Below are positions 23,341 through 30,046 of a DNA stretch of 32,937 nucleotides, one piece after another (position 1 is the stretch's first letter; each line of letters opens with the position of its first letter). Under the pieces are notes generated by a model. It was not told where the DNA came from. It was given only the letters and a program-made list of their open reading frames with translations, and ran no database searches. Source of the DNA: an uncultured Frankineae bacterium (lineage in GTDB: Bacteria; Actinomycetota; Actinomycetes; Mycobacteriales; SCTD01); assembly GCA_902805775.1 (NCBI GenBank), contig CADCUB010000101.1, positions 1-32,937 of the forward strand, given 5' to 3'. A program made the translations under genes and the position numbers.

Positions 23341-24351
23341 TCACGCCGTCCGACGGGCCGACGTGCCGAGTCCCGCCAGCGCGCGCAGGAGCACCGCCAC
23401 GAAGCGTGCGGCGTCCTGCGAGCACGCGTCGTGGTCGGCGTCGATCACGAGCGGCTCGACGGCCAGCGCGTCGGCCAGCGCCCGCTGCTTGCGCGGCGGC
23501 ACCAGGCGGTCCCGCGCCGTGAGGACGACGGCCCGCGGCTGGGTCAGCTCACCGGCCCAGCCGCTGGCGTCGAAGCGTCCCAGCTCGCGGCCGGCCTCGG
23601 CGACGTCGCGCGCGCTGCCGCGCGAGAGCTCGGAGGCGACCCAGTTGCTCTCCCGCGACGGCGCGCCGGCCAGGTGCAGCCCGGCCTGCCACAGCCCGCG
23701 GGGGAACAGCCCGAGCAGCAGCCGCAGGCCCCCCATCGTCCGCCAGAAGACCTTCTGCCGGGGATCGCTCCAGTCCAGCGCGGTGGCGCACAGCACGAAG
23801 CCGGCGACGCGCTCGGGGTGCCGTCGGGCCAGCAGTGAGGTGACCGGACCGCCCATCGAGTAGCCGACGGCGAGCACCGGTGGCGCGTCGATCGCCGCCA
23901 GGACCGCCGCCGCGTCGTCGGCGCAGTCGGTGAGCCGGAACGCCTCGCCCGACCGCAGCCCGCGGCCGTGCCCGCGCAGGTCCATGGCCAGCACCCGGTA
24001 GCCCGCCTCCCGCAGGGGCCGGTACGACGGCAGCCAGTTCAGGTCGCTGGGGAACATCCAGCCGTGCACCAGCAGCACCGGCGGGCCGTCGCCGCCGGTG
24101 TCGCGCAGGAAGAACTCGCCGCGCCCGGGCACGAGCACCGTCCGGCCCGGCGGCAGGGGCACGGGAGGTACGGGCGGCGGCAGGCGCTCAGGCCGCCGCA
24201 GCAGTCTCGCGAGCCCGGACCCCCGGGTGAGCCGGGGGTCTGCTGAGCGCGACTCCCGGGTGGGCCGGGGGTCTTCTGAGCGCGACCCCCGGACGAGCCG
24301 GGACAGCCGCGCGAGCCGGGACAGCCGTGCGGGCCGCTGATCTCCTGCCAT
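23341..24351 (-). CDS. Alpha/beta-fold hydrolase with repeat-rich N-terminus
   Basis: A 336-residue alpha/beta hydrolase. The oxyanion region is LLVHGWMFPS (93-102), the nucleophile elbow GYSMGG has S165, the acid is D281 in TARDRLVPP and the base H307 in DADHDAC, so the triad is complete. The substrate is unknown; esterase or lipase-like activity is a guess. Residues 8-46 are low-complexity: a six-residue repeat ARLSRL twice, then an 11-residue repeat (RGSRSEDPRPT, RESRSADPRLT), rich in Arg, Ser and Pro. The start ATG ending at 24351 has GGAGG 12 bases upstream; a GTG at residue 72 (VLVPGRGE) would omit the repeats but has no Shine-Dalgarno. It is divergent from the ATP-grasp gene by 51 bp. 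Confidence 0.88.
   Translation of the reverse strand: MAGDQRPARLSRLARLSRLVRGSRSEDPRPTRESRSADPRLTRGSGLARLLRRPERLPPPVPPVPLPPGRTVLVPGRGEFFLRDTGGDGPPVLLVHGWMFPSDLNWLPSYRPLREAGYRVLAMDLRGHGRGLRSGEAFRLTDCADDAAAVLAAIDAPPVLAVGYSMGGPVTSLLARRHPERVAGFVLCATALDWSDPRQKVFWRTMGGLRLLLGLFPRGLWQAGLHLAGAPSRESNWVASELSRGSARDVAEAGRELGRFDASGWAGELTQPRAVVLTARDRLVPPRKQRALADALAVEPLVIDADHDACSQDAARFVAVLLRALAGLGTSARRTA
24214..24330 (-). repeat. 33-bp repeats inside the hydrolase N-terminus
   Basis: Two full 33-bp units and a partial third encode the 11-residue repeat. Unit 1 contains exact 9-bp arms GACCCCCGG (24218-24226) and CCGGGGGTC (24232-24240) around GTGAG; unit 2 (24251-24273) has the same structure with one T.G wobble. 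Two 18-bp repeats (GCCGGGACAGCCG...) follow nearer the start codon. Coding and hairpin-forming repeat coincide. Confidence 0.8.
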
Positions 24352-24389
24352 CCCGCCAGTCTGACCTCCGGCGGTCCGGGCCGCGCACG

Positions 24390-24395
24390 TAGGGT
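24390..24395 (+). promoter_or_regulatory. -10 box, leaderless ATP-grasp gene
   Basis: TAGGGT stands seven bases before GTG 24403. No Shine-Dalgarno is visible, and this supports GTG 24403 over the in-frame GTG-ATG at residues 23-24. Confidence 0.55.
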
Positions 24396-24402
24396 CGTCC
24401 GG

Positions 24403-25641
24403 GTGCTCGCCCTCGCCGGCCAGCGGGTCCTCGCCGAGGGCCTGCCCCCGTCTCCCCCCGCCGCCCTCGTGATGAACACCCACATCACCGGGCTCGCCGT
24501 CGCGCGCTCCCTCGGCCGCGCCGGGGTGCCGGTCATCGGCCTGGACGACGAGCGCGGCGGTCTCGGCCAGCACTCCCGGCACCTCACCGGCCTCGGGCTC
24601 GTCCCCGGACCCACGGTCGACGACGGCCGGGCCCTGGCCGACCACCTCGGCGCGCTCGGCCCGTCGTTCGCCGAGCGTCCCGTGCTCGTCCCGACGAACG
24701 ACGACTGGGTCCTGGCCCTCGCCCGGCACCGCGAGCAGCTGGAGCCGCACTACCGCTACAGCTTCGCCGCCCACGACGTGGTGCAACGGGCGCTCGCGAA
24801 GTCCTCGCTCTACCGGGCCTGCGAGTCGCTCGGGGTCGCCATCCCCCGCACCTGGTACCTCGACGGGTCGACACCCGAGCAGGTGGCCGCGGCCGTGCCG
24901 TACCCGTGCGTGCTCAAGCCCGACGACAGCCGCGGCTTCTTCACCGCCTTCCGCGCCAAGGTCTTCGTCGTCCGCGACGCCGACGAGCTCGTACGGCGGT
25001 GCCGCGAGGCCGCAGCCCACGGCCTGGTGCTCGTCGCGCAGGAGTGGGTCGAGACCCGGCCGGGCGGCTTCTGGTCCGTCGCGTCCTACCTGTCGCCCGA
25101 CGGCACGCCGCGCGGGGTCTTCACCGGCCGCAAGCTCGAGCAGTGGCCGCCGGACTTCGGCACGTCGTGCCTCGCGGACGCGCGCTGGGACGCCGACATC
25201 GCCGACGCGGGCGTACGGGTCCTGCAGGCGCTGGGCTACTGGGGCATCAGCGAGATCGAGTTCGTGGAGGACGCCGCGACCGGCCGCCGCCTGCTGCTCG
25301 ACGTCAACACGCGGGCGTGGAAGTGGATCGGCCTGCCCGTCGCGGCCGGCGTCGACCTGCCGCTGCTGGCGCACCGCGACGCGGCCGGCCAGACCTTCGA
25401 CAGCGGGCCGCAGCGTGACGGCGTGCGCTGGACGTTCCTGCGCGACTACCTGCCGCTGGTGCGGTCCGGTGCCGCGACCGTGCCCGAGGAGCAGGTGACC
25501 AAGGCCGAGTGGACCGCGCTGCTGGCCGGGCGCCCGTCGGACCTCGTCGACGCGGTGCACGACCCGGACGATCCCGAGCCGGCGTACGACGTCCTGTGGG
25601 GCGAGCTGACCGGCGGGCTCGGCTACCGCTGCGCCTGCTGA
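24403..25641 (+). CDS. ATP-grasp ligase of unknown substrate
   Basis: A 412-residue ATP-grasp enzyme of the carbamoyl-phosphate-synthase-like / D-aspartate-ligase-like group. The preATP domain holds ALVMNTHITGLAVARSLGRAGVPVIGLD (21-48); residues 133-300 are the ATP-grasp fold with PCVLKPDDSRGFFTAF (168-183, K172), the adenine-contact loop VAQEWVETRPGG (211-222) and the metal-binding end IEFVED...LLLDVNTRAWKW (285-308, N302, R304). Such ligases join a carboxylate to an amine or thiol through an acyl phosphate. The substrate is not evident: no peptide-synthesis, cell-wall or cyanophycin genes are adjacent. The family often appears near glycan or peptide-modification genes. It is divergent from the hydrolase gene. 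Confidence 0.88.
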   Translation: MLALAGQRVLAEGLPPSPPAALVMNTHITGLAVARSLGRAGVPVIGLDDERGGLGQHSRHLTGLGLVPGPTVDDGRALADHLGALGPSFAERPVLVPTNDDWVLALARHREQLEPHYRYSFAAHDVVQRALAKSSLYRACESLGVAIPRTWYLDGSTPEQVAAAVPYPCVLKPDDSRGFFTAFRAKVFVVRDADELVRRCREAAAHGLVLVAQEWVETRPGGFWSVASYLSPDGTPRGVFTGRKLEQWPPDFGTSCLADARWDADIADAGVRVLQALGYWGISEIEFVEDAATGRRLLLDVNTRAWKWIGLPVAAGVDLPLLAHRDAAGQTFDSGPQRDGVRWTFLRDYLPLVRSGAATVPEEQVTKAEWTALLAGRPSDLVDAVHDPDDPEPAYDVLWGELTGGLGYRCAC

Positions 25642-25671
25642 GCCCGGTGCAGCAGCTGTCGAGCTCGCTCG

Positions 25672-25725
25672 GAGCCCGGCTCACCAGCCGTCGTGCCCGT
25701 GCCGAGCCGGCTCACCAGCTGTCGT
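25672..25725. repeat. Short direct duplication around a stop codon
   Basis: GAGCCCGGCTCACCAGCCGTCGT (25672-25694) recurs as GAGCCGGCTCACCAGCTGTCGT (25704-25725). The second copy contains the 3' end of the 40-residue ORF; the first lies just past its stop. Both begin with a palindrome (GAGCC-C-GGCTC and GAGCCGGCTC) that could act as a weak terminator between the convergent genes. Confidence 0.7.
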
Positions 25726-25834
25726 CCTCCCCCTCGCCCTGCGCCGGCGGGCTGTCGTCGGTCCCGCCGGCCACCGGGGGCACGTCGGCCAGCGGCTCGT
25801 CGTCGTCGGGTGCGGTGGGGGGTTGCTCGCTCAT
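25712..25834 (-). CDS. 40-residue acidic protein
   Basis: The frame reads MSEQPPTAPDDDEPLADVPP, then VAGGTDDSPPAQGEGEDDSW and stop. It is strongly acidic and rich in Pro and Gly, almost certainly disordered, with no signal peptide or cysteine. It starts with ATG (ending at 25834), six bases after TAGGAC on the minus strand, an arrangement seen at other leaderless genes here. I do not recognise a family; ending in Trp is unusual and suggests selection. It lies convergent with the ATP-grasp gene and divergent from the SatD-like gene. Confidence 0.55.
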   Translation of the reverse strand: MSEQPPTAPDDDEPLADVPPVAGGTDDSPPAQGEGEDDSW

Positions 25835-25840
25835 GCGACG

Positions 25841-25846
25841 GTCCTA
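25841..25846 (-). promoter_or_regulatory. Possible -10 box of the 40-residue ORF
   Basis: Minus-strand TAGGAC (25846 to 25841), six bases before the ATG. The last position is C where T is expected, so the match is partial. Confidence 0.35.
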
Positions 25847-25894
25847 CCCTGTCAGACCGCTGAGCGACCCGGGGCGCCGGACAAGCCGCCGCCG

Positions 25895-25923
25895 TTGACA
25901 TGGCAGTGACAAGCCCTCAGGCT
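25895..25923 (+). promoter_or_regulatory. Promoter of the SatD-like operon: TTGACA, 17 bp, CAGGCT
   Basis: A perfect -35 hexamer TTGACA (25895-25900) stands 17 bp before CAGGCT (25918-25923), which matches the TAGGCT boxes of neighbouring genes in five of six bases. Transcription would start near 25930, leaving a leader of about 20 nt that holds the AAGGAGG at 25939-25945. Bases 25895-25912 also form a partial palindrome that could be an operator. Confidence 0.55.
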
Positions 25924-25938
25924 GGACAACTCATCGTC

Positions 25939-25952
25939 AAGGAGGCGTCATC
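25939..25952 (+). promoter_or_regulatory. Strong Shine-Dalgarno followed by an ATC start
   Basis: AAGGAGG (25939-25945) is followed after four bases by ATC (25950-25952) in the frame of the HTH protein. No ATG, GTG or TTG exists in that frame between the upstream stop (TGA, 25896) and GTG at 26076, which is 42 codons into the conserved protein. Confidence 0.65.
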
Positions 25953-26540
25953 TTCGTCCTCACGGCCGACCAGCGCTCCAGCCGTCGGGGCCCGGACCGG
26001 GTCGAGCCGCTGCTGCAGGACCTGGCCGGCGTCGAGGGCGTCGTACGCCCCTTCGAGCGCACCGCCGGTGACGAGGTGCAGGGCGTGCTGGCCGACCCGG
26101 ACGCCGTGGTCGACCTCGTCCTGAGCCTGGCGCGCCGGAGGCACTGGAGCGTCGGTGTGGGCGCGGGCGCGGTGCGCGAGCCCCTGCCGAGCAGCACCCG
26201 GGCAGGGGCCGGTCCGGCGTTCGAGCACGCGCGTGACGCCGTCCAGCGGGCCAAGCGGTCGGCGCCGCACGTCGCGGTGTCCGGTGACGACCCGGCCGCC
26301 GCCGCGCACGCCGAGGCCGTCCTGCGGCTGCTGGCCGACATCGTCCAGCGGCGTACGCAGGCCGGCTGGGCGGTGGTCGACCGGCTGAGGGGCGGCCGTA
26401 CGCAGACCGAGCTCGCAGTCGAGCTCGGCATCACCAAGCAGGCGGTCAGCCAGCGCGCGCAGGCCGCCGGCTGGCCGCACGAGCGCGACGTCCGTCCCGC
26501 GGCCGCCGCCCTGCTCGATCGCGCCTCGGCGGCGCCGTGA
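25950..26540 (+). CDS. SatD-like HTH protein, apparent ATC start
   Basis: A 196-residue cytoplasmic protein. The N-terminus FVLTADQRSSRRGPDRVEPLLQ and the core PFERTAGDEVQGVLADPDAVVDLVL resemble SatD-like proteins, and a C-terminal helix-turn-helix (GRTQTELAVELGITKQAVSQRAQAAGW, about 149-175) suggests DNA binding. Homologues that I recall begin with Met directly before FVLTADQR or a similar sequence, which is exactly where ATC stands here, behind AAGGAGG. This makes ATC the likely start. The alternatives are a GTG at 26076, which would lose 42 conserved residues, or a mutation or sequencing error. The stop overlaps the GTG of the next membrane gene (GTGA), so they form a coupled pair. Its operator and ligand are unknown. 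Confidence 0.8.
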   Translation: MFVLTADQRSSRRGPDRVEPLLQDLAGVEGVVRPFERTAGDEVQGVLADPDAVVDLVLSLARRRHWSVGVGAGAVREPLPSSTRAGAGPAFEHARDAVQRAKRSAPHVAVSGDDPAAAAHAEAVLRLLADIVQRRTQAGWAVVDRLRGGRTQTELAVELGITKQAVSQRAQAAGWPHERDVRPAAAALLDRASAAP

Positions 26541-27181
26541 CCACCGTTGCGGCGGTCATCCTCACGCTGGCGGCCCTGACGGGCACCGCCCCGTGGCACC
26601 GTCGTCTGCCGCTGCGCGTCCGGACGGCGCTCGTGCTCGCCACCGTGCTGCTGCTCGTGGCGGCGTTCCTCCTGCTCGCCGCCGGTGCCGACGGGCTCGG
26701 CGACGTCGACGACCGGCTCCGGGGCCAGGCCCCGCGGTCGCTGCGGGAGGCCGCCGGGTGGCTGCTCGTCGGGTGGCTGGCCGCGGCCGGCGGCGGTCCG
26801 CTCGCCGAGGTCGTGCTCCGGATGGCCAGCGGGCGGCGCTTCGTGCAGGCCCTGCGCGACGGGAGCTGGCGCCTGACGGCAGCGGGCGACGGGCCGTCGG
26901 ACCGGCAGGGCGAGGACGAGGTGCTGGAGGCCGACCAGGACGCGGCGGCGCAGGAGCTCCGCGGTGGCGCCATGATCGGGGTCCTCGAGCGGCTGGCCGT
27001 GGCCGGCGCGCTGCTCGCCGGCGCCTCGCAGGGGCTGGCGCTGGTCGTGGCGGTGAAGGCCCTCGGGCGCTACCCGGAGCTGCGTACGGCGGGCGCGTCC
27101 GAGCGCTTCATCATCGGCACGCTGGTCAGCCTGCTGTGGGCCGCCGCGGCGGCGGGGACGGGGCTGCTGCTGCTGGCGTGA
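26537..27181 (+). CDS. Membrane protein paired with the SatD-like gene (DUF3307-like C-terminus)
   Basis: A 214-residue integral membrane protein with hydrophobic segments at about residues 2-18, 29-51, 72-90, 148-172 and 189-213. A cytoplasmic loop (about 105-145) is rich in Asp, Glu and Gln. The C-terminal part (GVLERLAVAGALLAGASQGLALVVAVKALGRYPELRTAGASERFIIGTLVSLLWA) has the layout of DUF3307-type proteins, which are encoded beside SatD homologues in other bacteria; this pairing is from memory of those families, not a search. The GTG start lies in the stop of the HTH gene (GTGA). The role is unknown; co-translation suggests that it works with or is regulated by the HTH partner. Confidence 0.8.
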   Translation: MTTVAAVILTLAALTGTAPWHRRLPLRVRTALVLATVLLLVAAFLLLAAGADGLGDVDDRLRGQAPRSLREAAGWLLVGWLAAAGGGPLAEVVLRMASGRRFVQALRDGSWRLTAAGDGPSDRQGEDEVLEADQDAAAQELRGGAMIGVLERLAVAGALLAGASQGLALVVAVKALGRYPELRTAGASERFIIGTLVSLLWAAAAAGTGLLLLA

Positions 27182-27229
27182 CCCGGTCACAGCAGGACCC
27201 TCGATGCGGGGTCAGTAGTAGATCCGGGA

Positions 27230-27601
27230 TCAGTAGCGGAAGCCGTCCAGGAACCGGCGGAAGACCCCGCCCTGCGGGGGCAGCGGCGCGGCACTGGGCG
27301 GCGCGGTCACCCGACGCCGTCCGACGGGGGCGTCGTAGTCGGTGTGCCAGATCGCCTCGACGACCTGCTCCTCGGTGAAGTGCTCGGAGCCCTCGATCGT
27401 CGGGACGAAGCCCCGCAGCATCCCGTCGGCCATGACCGTCGCCTCGAGGCCGGCGGTGCCGTCGGTGTCCCAGACCGCCTCACGTCCGTCGGGCAGGCGG
27501 ACCGCGATCCCGAACTGGTAGACCCCGGCCTTCTTCAGCGAGGCGTCCACGCCGTGGGAGCGCAACGCCTCCACGACCCGCCGCGCGCGGTTCTCGTCCA
27601 T
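27230..27601 (-). CDS. Conserved hypothetical protein
   Basis: A 123-residue soluble protein. Residues 1-90 look like a compact alpha/beta domain (RRVVEALRSHGVDASLKKAGVYQFGIAVRLPDGREAVWDTDGTAGLEATVM, then EGSEHFTEEQVVEAIWHTDYD), and the C-terminal 30 are basic and proline-rich (VGRRRVTAPPSAAP...FRRFLDGFRY). I do not recognise the family; it occurs as short hypotheticals in actinobacteria. The ATG start ends at 27601. It is downstream of the 11-mer repeat gene on the same strand, but a strong hairpin separates them. Its stop region shows an 18-bp near-duplicate (TCAGTAG at 27212 and 27230). Confidence 0.75.
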   Translation of the reverse strand: MDENRARRVVEALRSHGVDASLKKAGVYQFGIAVRLPDGREAVWDTDGTAGLEATVMADGMLRGFVPTIEGSEHFTEEQVVEAIWHTDYDAPVGRRRVTAPPSAAPLPPQGGVFRRFLDGFRY

Positions 27602-27614
27602 GCCCCCGACAACG

Positions 27615-27648
27615 CGCGACCCCGCGGGCTGGTGCCCACGGGGTCGCG
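27615..27648 (-). terminator. Strong terminator of the 11-mer repeat gene
   Basis: CGCGACCCCG (27615-27624) and CGGGGTCGCG (27639-27648) are exact 10-bp arms. After a single C/A mismatch, GGGC (27626-27629) pairs with GCCC (27634-27637) around TGGT. This is a long, nearly perfect hairpin 15 bp past the stop at 27663 (minus strand) and the clearest terminator in the window. Confidence 0.8.
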
Positions 27649-27662
27649 ACGAGACGCAGGTC

Positions 27663-28844
27663 CTACGCGGAGGCGCCGGCCAGCTCGGTGAGGCGCTCGT
27701 TCAGGGCGCCGACGACGCCCTTGCGGTTCTTGTGCGCCTGCTCGAAGGCGAGGATCTCGCGCAGGTGCTCGACGTCCTCGCTGTCGCGGACGTGCCGCAT
27801 GACGCTGTCGCCGGACAGGCTGGCGTAGCCCGCGAACGGCGGGGTGTCCTCGTCGACGTCGGAGACGTCCAGGACCTGCTCGACGTCGGACTGCGCCGCG
27901 TCCTCGACCGCGCCGGCTGCGGCCTGCACGGCCTCGCCGGTGGCCTGCGCGCCCTCGCTGACCGTCTCGGCGGCGGTCCCGGCGCTCTCGCTGACGGTCT
28001 CGGCCACCGACTGGGCGCCCTCGCCGACGACACCGGCGACCGCCTGCGCGCTCTCGCTGATCGTCTCGGCGGCGGTCCGGGTGCCCTGGCCTACCGTGCC
28101 GGCGGCGGTCGAGGCCGCCTCGCTCACGGCGTCGACGGCAGTCCCGGCAGCCGAGCCGACGGTCTGCGCCGCGGCCTGCACGCCGTCGGTGGCCTTGTCG
28201 GCGGCGGTGCCGGCCGCCGAGGCCGCCGTGCTCGCCGCCGTGGACGCGCCCCGGCTGAGCAGGCTGCTCCCGCGGTTGACGGTGGCCGCGAAGACCCCGA
28301 ACGGCAGGGCGGCGACCCGGCGGGCCGAGCCCACGAGCACCTGCACGGGCGTGGCGGAGATGGCGGAGGTGCCGGTGCGGCCGACCTCGGCCAGCCGCGC
28401 CTCGAGCCACTCGATCGTGGCGGTGTGCGCGACCTCGAGGCGCTCGAACACGGGCAGCAGGTGGGCGTGGCCCAGGCTCTCGGCCAGCGTGCGCGCGTAG
28501 CGGGTGCGCTCGCGGAGCTGGTGCTCGAGGGCCAGGTCGCCGAGCAGGGCGCCCTGCAGCGTCTGGACCTGGTTGACCTGCGTCTGCAGGAAGGCGCCCG
28601 CCTTGCTCAGGGTCGCGCCGACGACGTCCGGCACGCCACCGGCCTGTCGCACCGCGTCCGCGAGCAGCCGGCTTCGCTCGACCGACTTGGCGTAGTTGGC
28701 CTTGAGCTCGTCGGCGACCGCGCTCGTCGCGGCCTGCGAACGGCGCACGGCGGCGATGGTCTGCTCGAAGGCGGTGAGCCGCAGCAGGTTCTGCAGCTCC
28801 GAGATGAGCATGTCGTTGGTGACGGCGGTCTTGGCGTTGGCCAC
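27663..28844 (-). CDS. Ferritin-like/11-mer amphipathic repeat protein
   Basis: A 393-residue protein in four parts. Residues 1-155 are a helical, ferritin-like bundle (MLISELQNLLRLTAFEQTI, RSRLLADAVRQAGGVPDVV, LLPVFERLEVAHTATIEWLEARL). Residues 167-200 are more hydrophobic. Residues 217-315 consist of nine 11-residue units with the pattern T-V-S-E-S/G-A-Q-T-A-A-E. Residues 336-390 form a small helical domain (YASLSGDSVMRHVRDSEDVEHLREILAFEQAHKNRKGVVGALNERL) of a type common at the C-terminus of actinobacterial cell-surface or lipid-associated proteins. The 11-mers recall perilipin, alpha-synuclein and LEA proteins, which bind lipid surfaces as 11/3 helices. The GTG start (ending at 28844) has GAAGGAGG five bases upstream. 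Function is inferred. Confidence 0.85.
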   Translation of the reverse strand: MANAKTAVTNDMLISELQNLLRLTAFEQTIAAVRRSQAATSAVADELKANYAKSVERSRLLADAVRQAGGVPDVVGATLSKAGAFLQTQVNQVQTLQGALLGDLALEHQLRERTRYARTLAESLGHAHLLPVFERLEVAHTATIEWLEARLAEVGRTGTSAISATPVQVLVGSARRVAALPFGVFAATVNRGSSLLSRGASTAASTAASAAGTAADKATDGVQAAAQTVGSAAGTAVDAVSEAASTAAGTVGQGTRTAAETISESAQAVAGVVGEGAQSVAETVSESAGTAAETVSEGAQATGEAVQAAAGAVEDAAQSDVEQVLDVSDVDEDTPPFAGYASLSGDSVMRHVRDSEDVEHLREILAFEQAHKNRKGVVGALNERLTELAGASA

Positions 28845-28953
28845 GGAGGGCCTCCTTCGTCGTTCGGGTGAGGGTTTGCTGCGCTGCTTGCAGAAGTTCC
28901 CACCCGGCGCCCGGACAACCGGCACGTGACCGGGTGCACAGCTGCTCCGCCAC

Positions 28954-28959
28954 TAGCCT
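28954..28959 (+). promoter_or_regulatory. -10 box, leaderless LLM oxidoreductase
   Basis: TAGCCT is six bases before ATG 28966; no Shine-Dalgarno is present. No clear -35 is visible 17-18 bp upstream. Confidence 0.6.
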
Positions 28960-28965
28960 GCGCTC

Positions 28966-29979
28966 ATGCGCTTCGGCTACTGGATGCCCGTGTTCGGCGG
29001 CTGGCTCCGCAACGTGCAGGACGAGGGGATGTCGGCCGACTGGTCGTACGTCAAGGCGCTCGCGGTCGAGAGCGAGGCCGCCGGCTTCGACCTCTCGCTG
29101 ATCGCCGAGCTCAACCTCAACGACATCAAGGGCCACCGGGCACCGTCGCTGGACGCCTGGACGCTGGCCCCGGCCGTGGCGGCGGTGACCGAGCGTCTCG
29201 AGCTCATGCTGGCCGTGCGCCCCAACTACCACTCGCCGTCCCTGACGGCCAAGGCCCTGTCGACGCTCGACAGCATCGCGCCCGGACGCATCAGCCTCAA
29301 CGTCGTCAGCTCCTGGTGGAGGGACGAGGCAAGCCAGTACGGCGCGCCGTTCGACGTGCACGACGCCCGCTACGCGCGCACGCAGGAGTGGCTGACCGTC
29401 CTGCACCGCCTGCTCACCGAGGACACGGTGACCCACGCGGGAGCGCTGTACGACCTGCAGGCCTGCGTCCTGGAGCCCAAGCCCTCGGTGCTGCCGACGG
29501 TCTACATGGGCGGTGAGTCGCCCAAGGCCAAGGAGGTCATCGCCGCGCACGGCGGGGCGTACGTCATGCACGGCGACGCTCCGGACGTCATCGCGGCCAA
29601 GGTCGCCGACATGGACGCGCGCACGGACAGGGACTTCTCCTACGGCGTCAGCGGCTTCGTCATCGTGCGCGACACGGAGGCCGAGGCGCAGGCCGAGCTG
29701 GCCCGCGTGCTCGACGTGCAGAGCTCACCCGAGGCCTACGCGTCGTACCAGGACTTCGTGGCGGGCAGCCAGCTGGAGTCGCAGGTGTCGCTCGAGGAGT
29801 ACTCCGTGTCGAACCGCGGGCTGCGTGCGGGGCTGGTCGGCACGCCCGAGCAGGTCATCGCGCGCATCCGGGAGTACGAAGCGGCCGGCGTCGACCTCAT
29901 GCTGCTGCAGTTCAGCCCGCAGCGGGAGGAGATGGCGCGGTTCGGCGAGCAGGTCATCGCCCGCTATGCGGACGCCTGA
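28966..29979 (+). CDS. LLM-class flavin-dependent monooxygenase (SsuD/SfnG-like)
   Basis: A 337-residue luciferase-like FMN-dependent oxidoreductase. MRFGYWMPVFGGWLRN opens the TIM barrel; EAAGFDLSLIAE, LELMLAVRPNYHSPSLTAKALSTLDSIAPGRISLNVVSSW (79-118), the insertion DEASQYGAPFDVHDARYARTQEWLTVLHRLLTEDTVTHAGALYDLQA, and PTVYMGGESPKA follow in the family order. The sequence most resembles alkanesulfonate (SsuD) and dimethylsulfone (SfnG) monooxygenases, which release sulfite or oxidise sulfones with FMNH2; the exact substrate is unproven. No flavin reductase or sulfonate transporter is adjacent. It is leaderless and lies 67 bp upstream of the heliorhodopsin gene on the same strand. Confidence 0.9.
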   Translation: MRFGYWMPVFGGWLRNVQDEGMSADWSYVKALAVESEAAGFDLSLIAELNLNDIKGHRAPSLDAWTLAPAVAAVTERLELMLAVRPNYHSPSLTAKALSTLDSIAPGRISLNVVSSWWRDEASQYGAPFDVHDARYARTQEWLTVLHRLLTEDTVTHAGALYDLQACVLEPKPSVLPTVYMGGESPKAKEVIAAHGGAYVMHGDAPDVIAAKVADMDARTDRDFSYGVSGFVIVRDTEAEAQAELARVLDVQSSPEAYASYQDFVAGSQLESQVSLEEYSVSNRGLRAGLVGTPEQVIARIREYEAAGVDLMLLQFSPQREEMARFGEQVIARYADA

Positions 29980-30034
29980 GCCGGTCGTCCTCGAGCTGCG
30001 GCTGGCTCGGGCGGCGCCGGAGGCCCCGGCACGG

Positions 30035-30040
30035 TAGGCA
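30035..30040 (+). promoter_or_regulatory. -10-like box before the heliorhodopsin gene
   Basis: TAGGCA stands six bases before ATG 30047, the same arrangement as the leaderless genes here except for the final base. AGGC also overlaps it and could be a weak Shine-Dalgarno. Confidence 0.4.
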
Positions 30041-30046
30041 GGCGAC

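Noticed and set aside
27208-27236. 18-bp near-duplicate containing TCAGTAG at the end of the 123-residue hypothetical gene
   Set aside because: The match is short and imperfect; it is recorded in the gene entry but is not strong enough for a separate claim.
28845-28965. Stress-sigma-type promoter (GTTN...GGGT) upstream of the 11-mer repeat gene
   Set aside because: GTTG and GGGT are present but only about 10 bp apart, which does not fit the usual 13-15 bp spacing.
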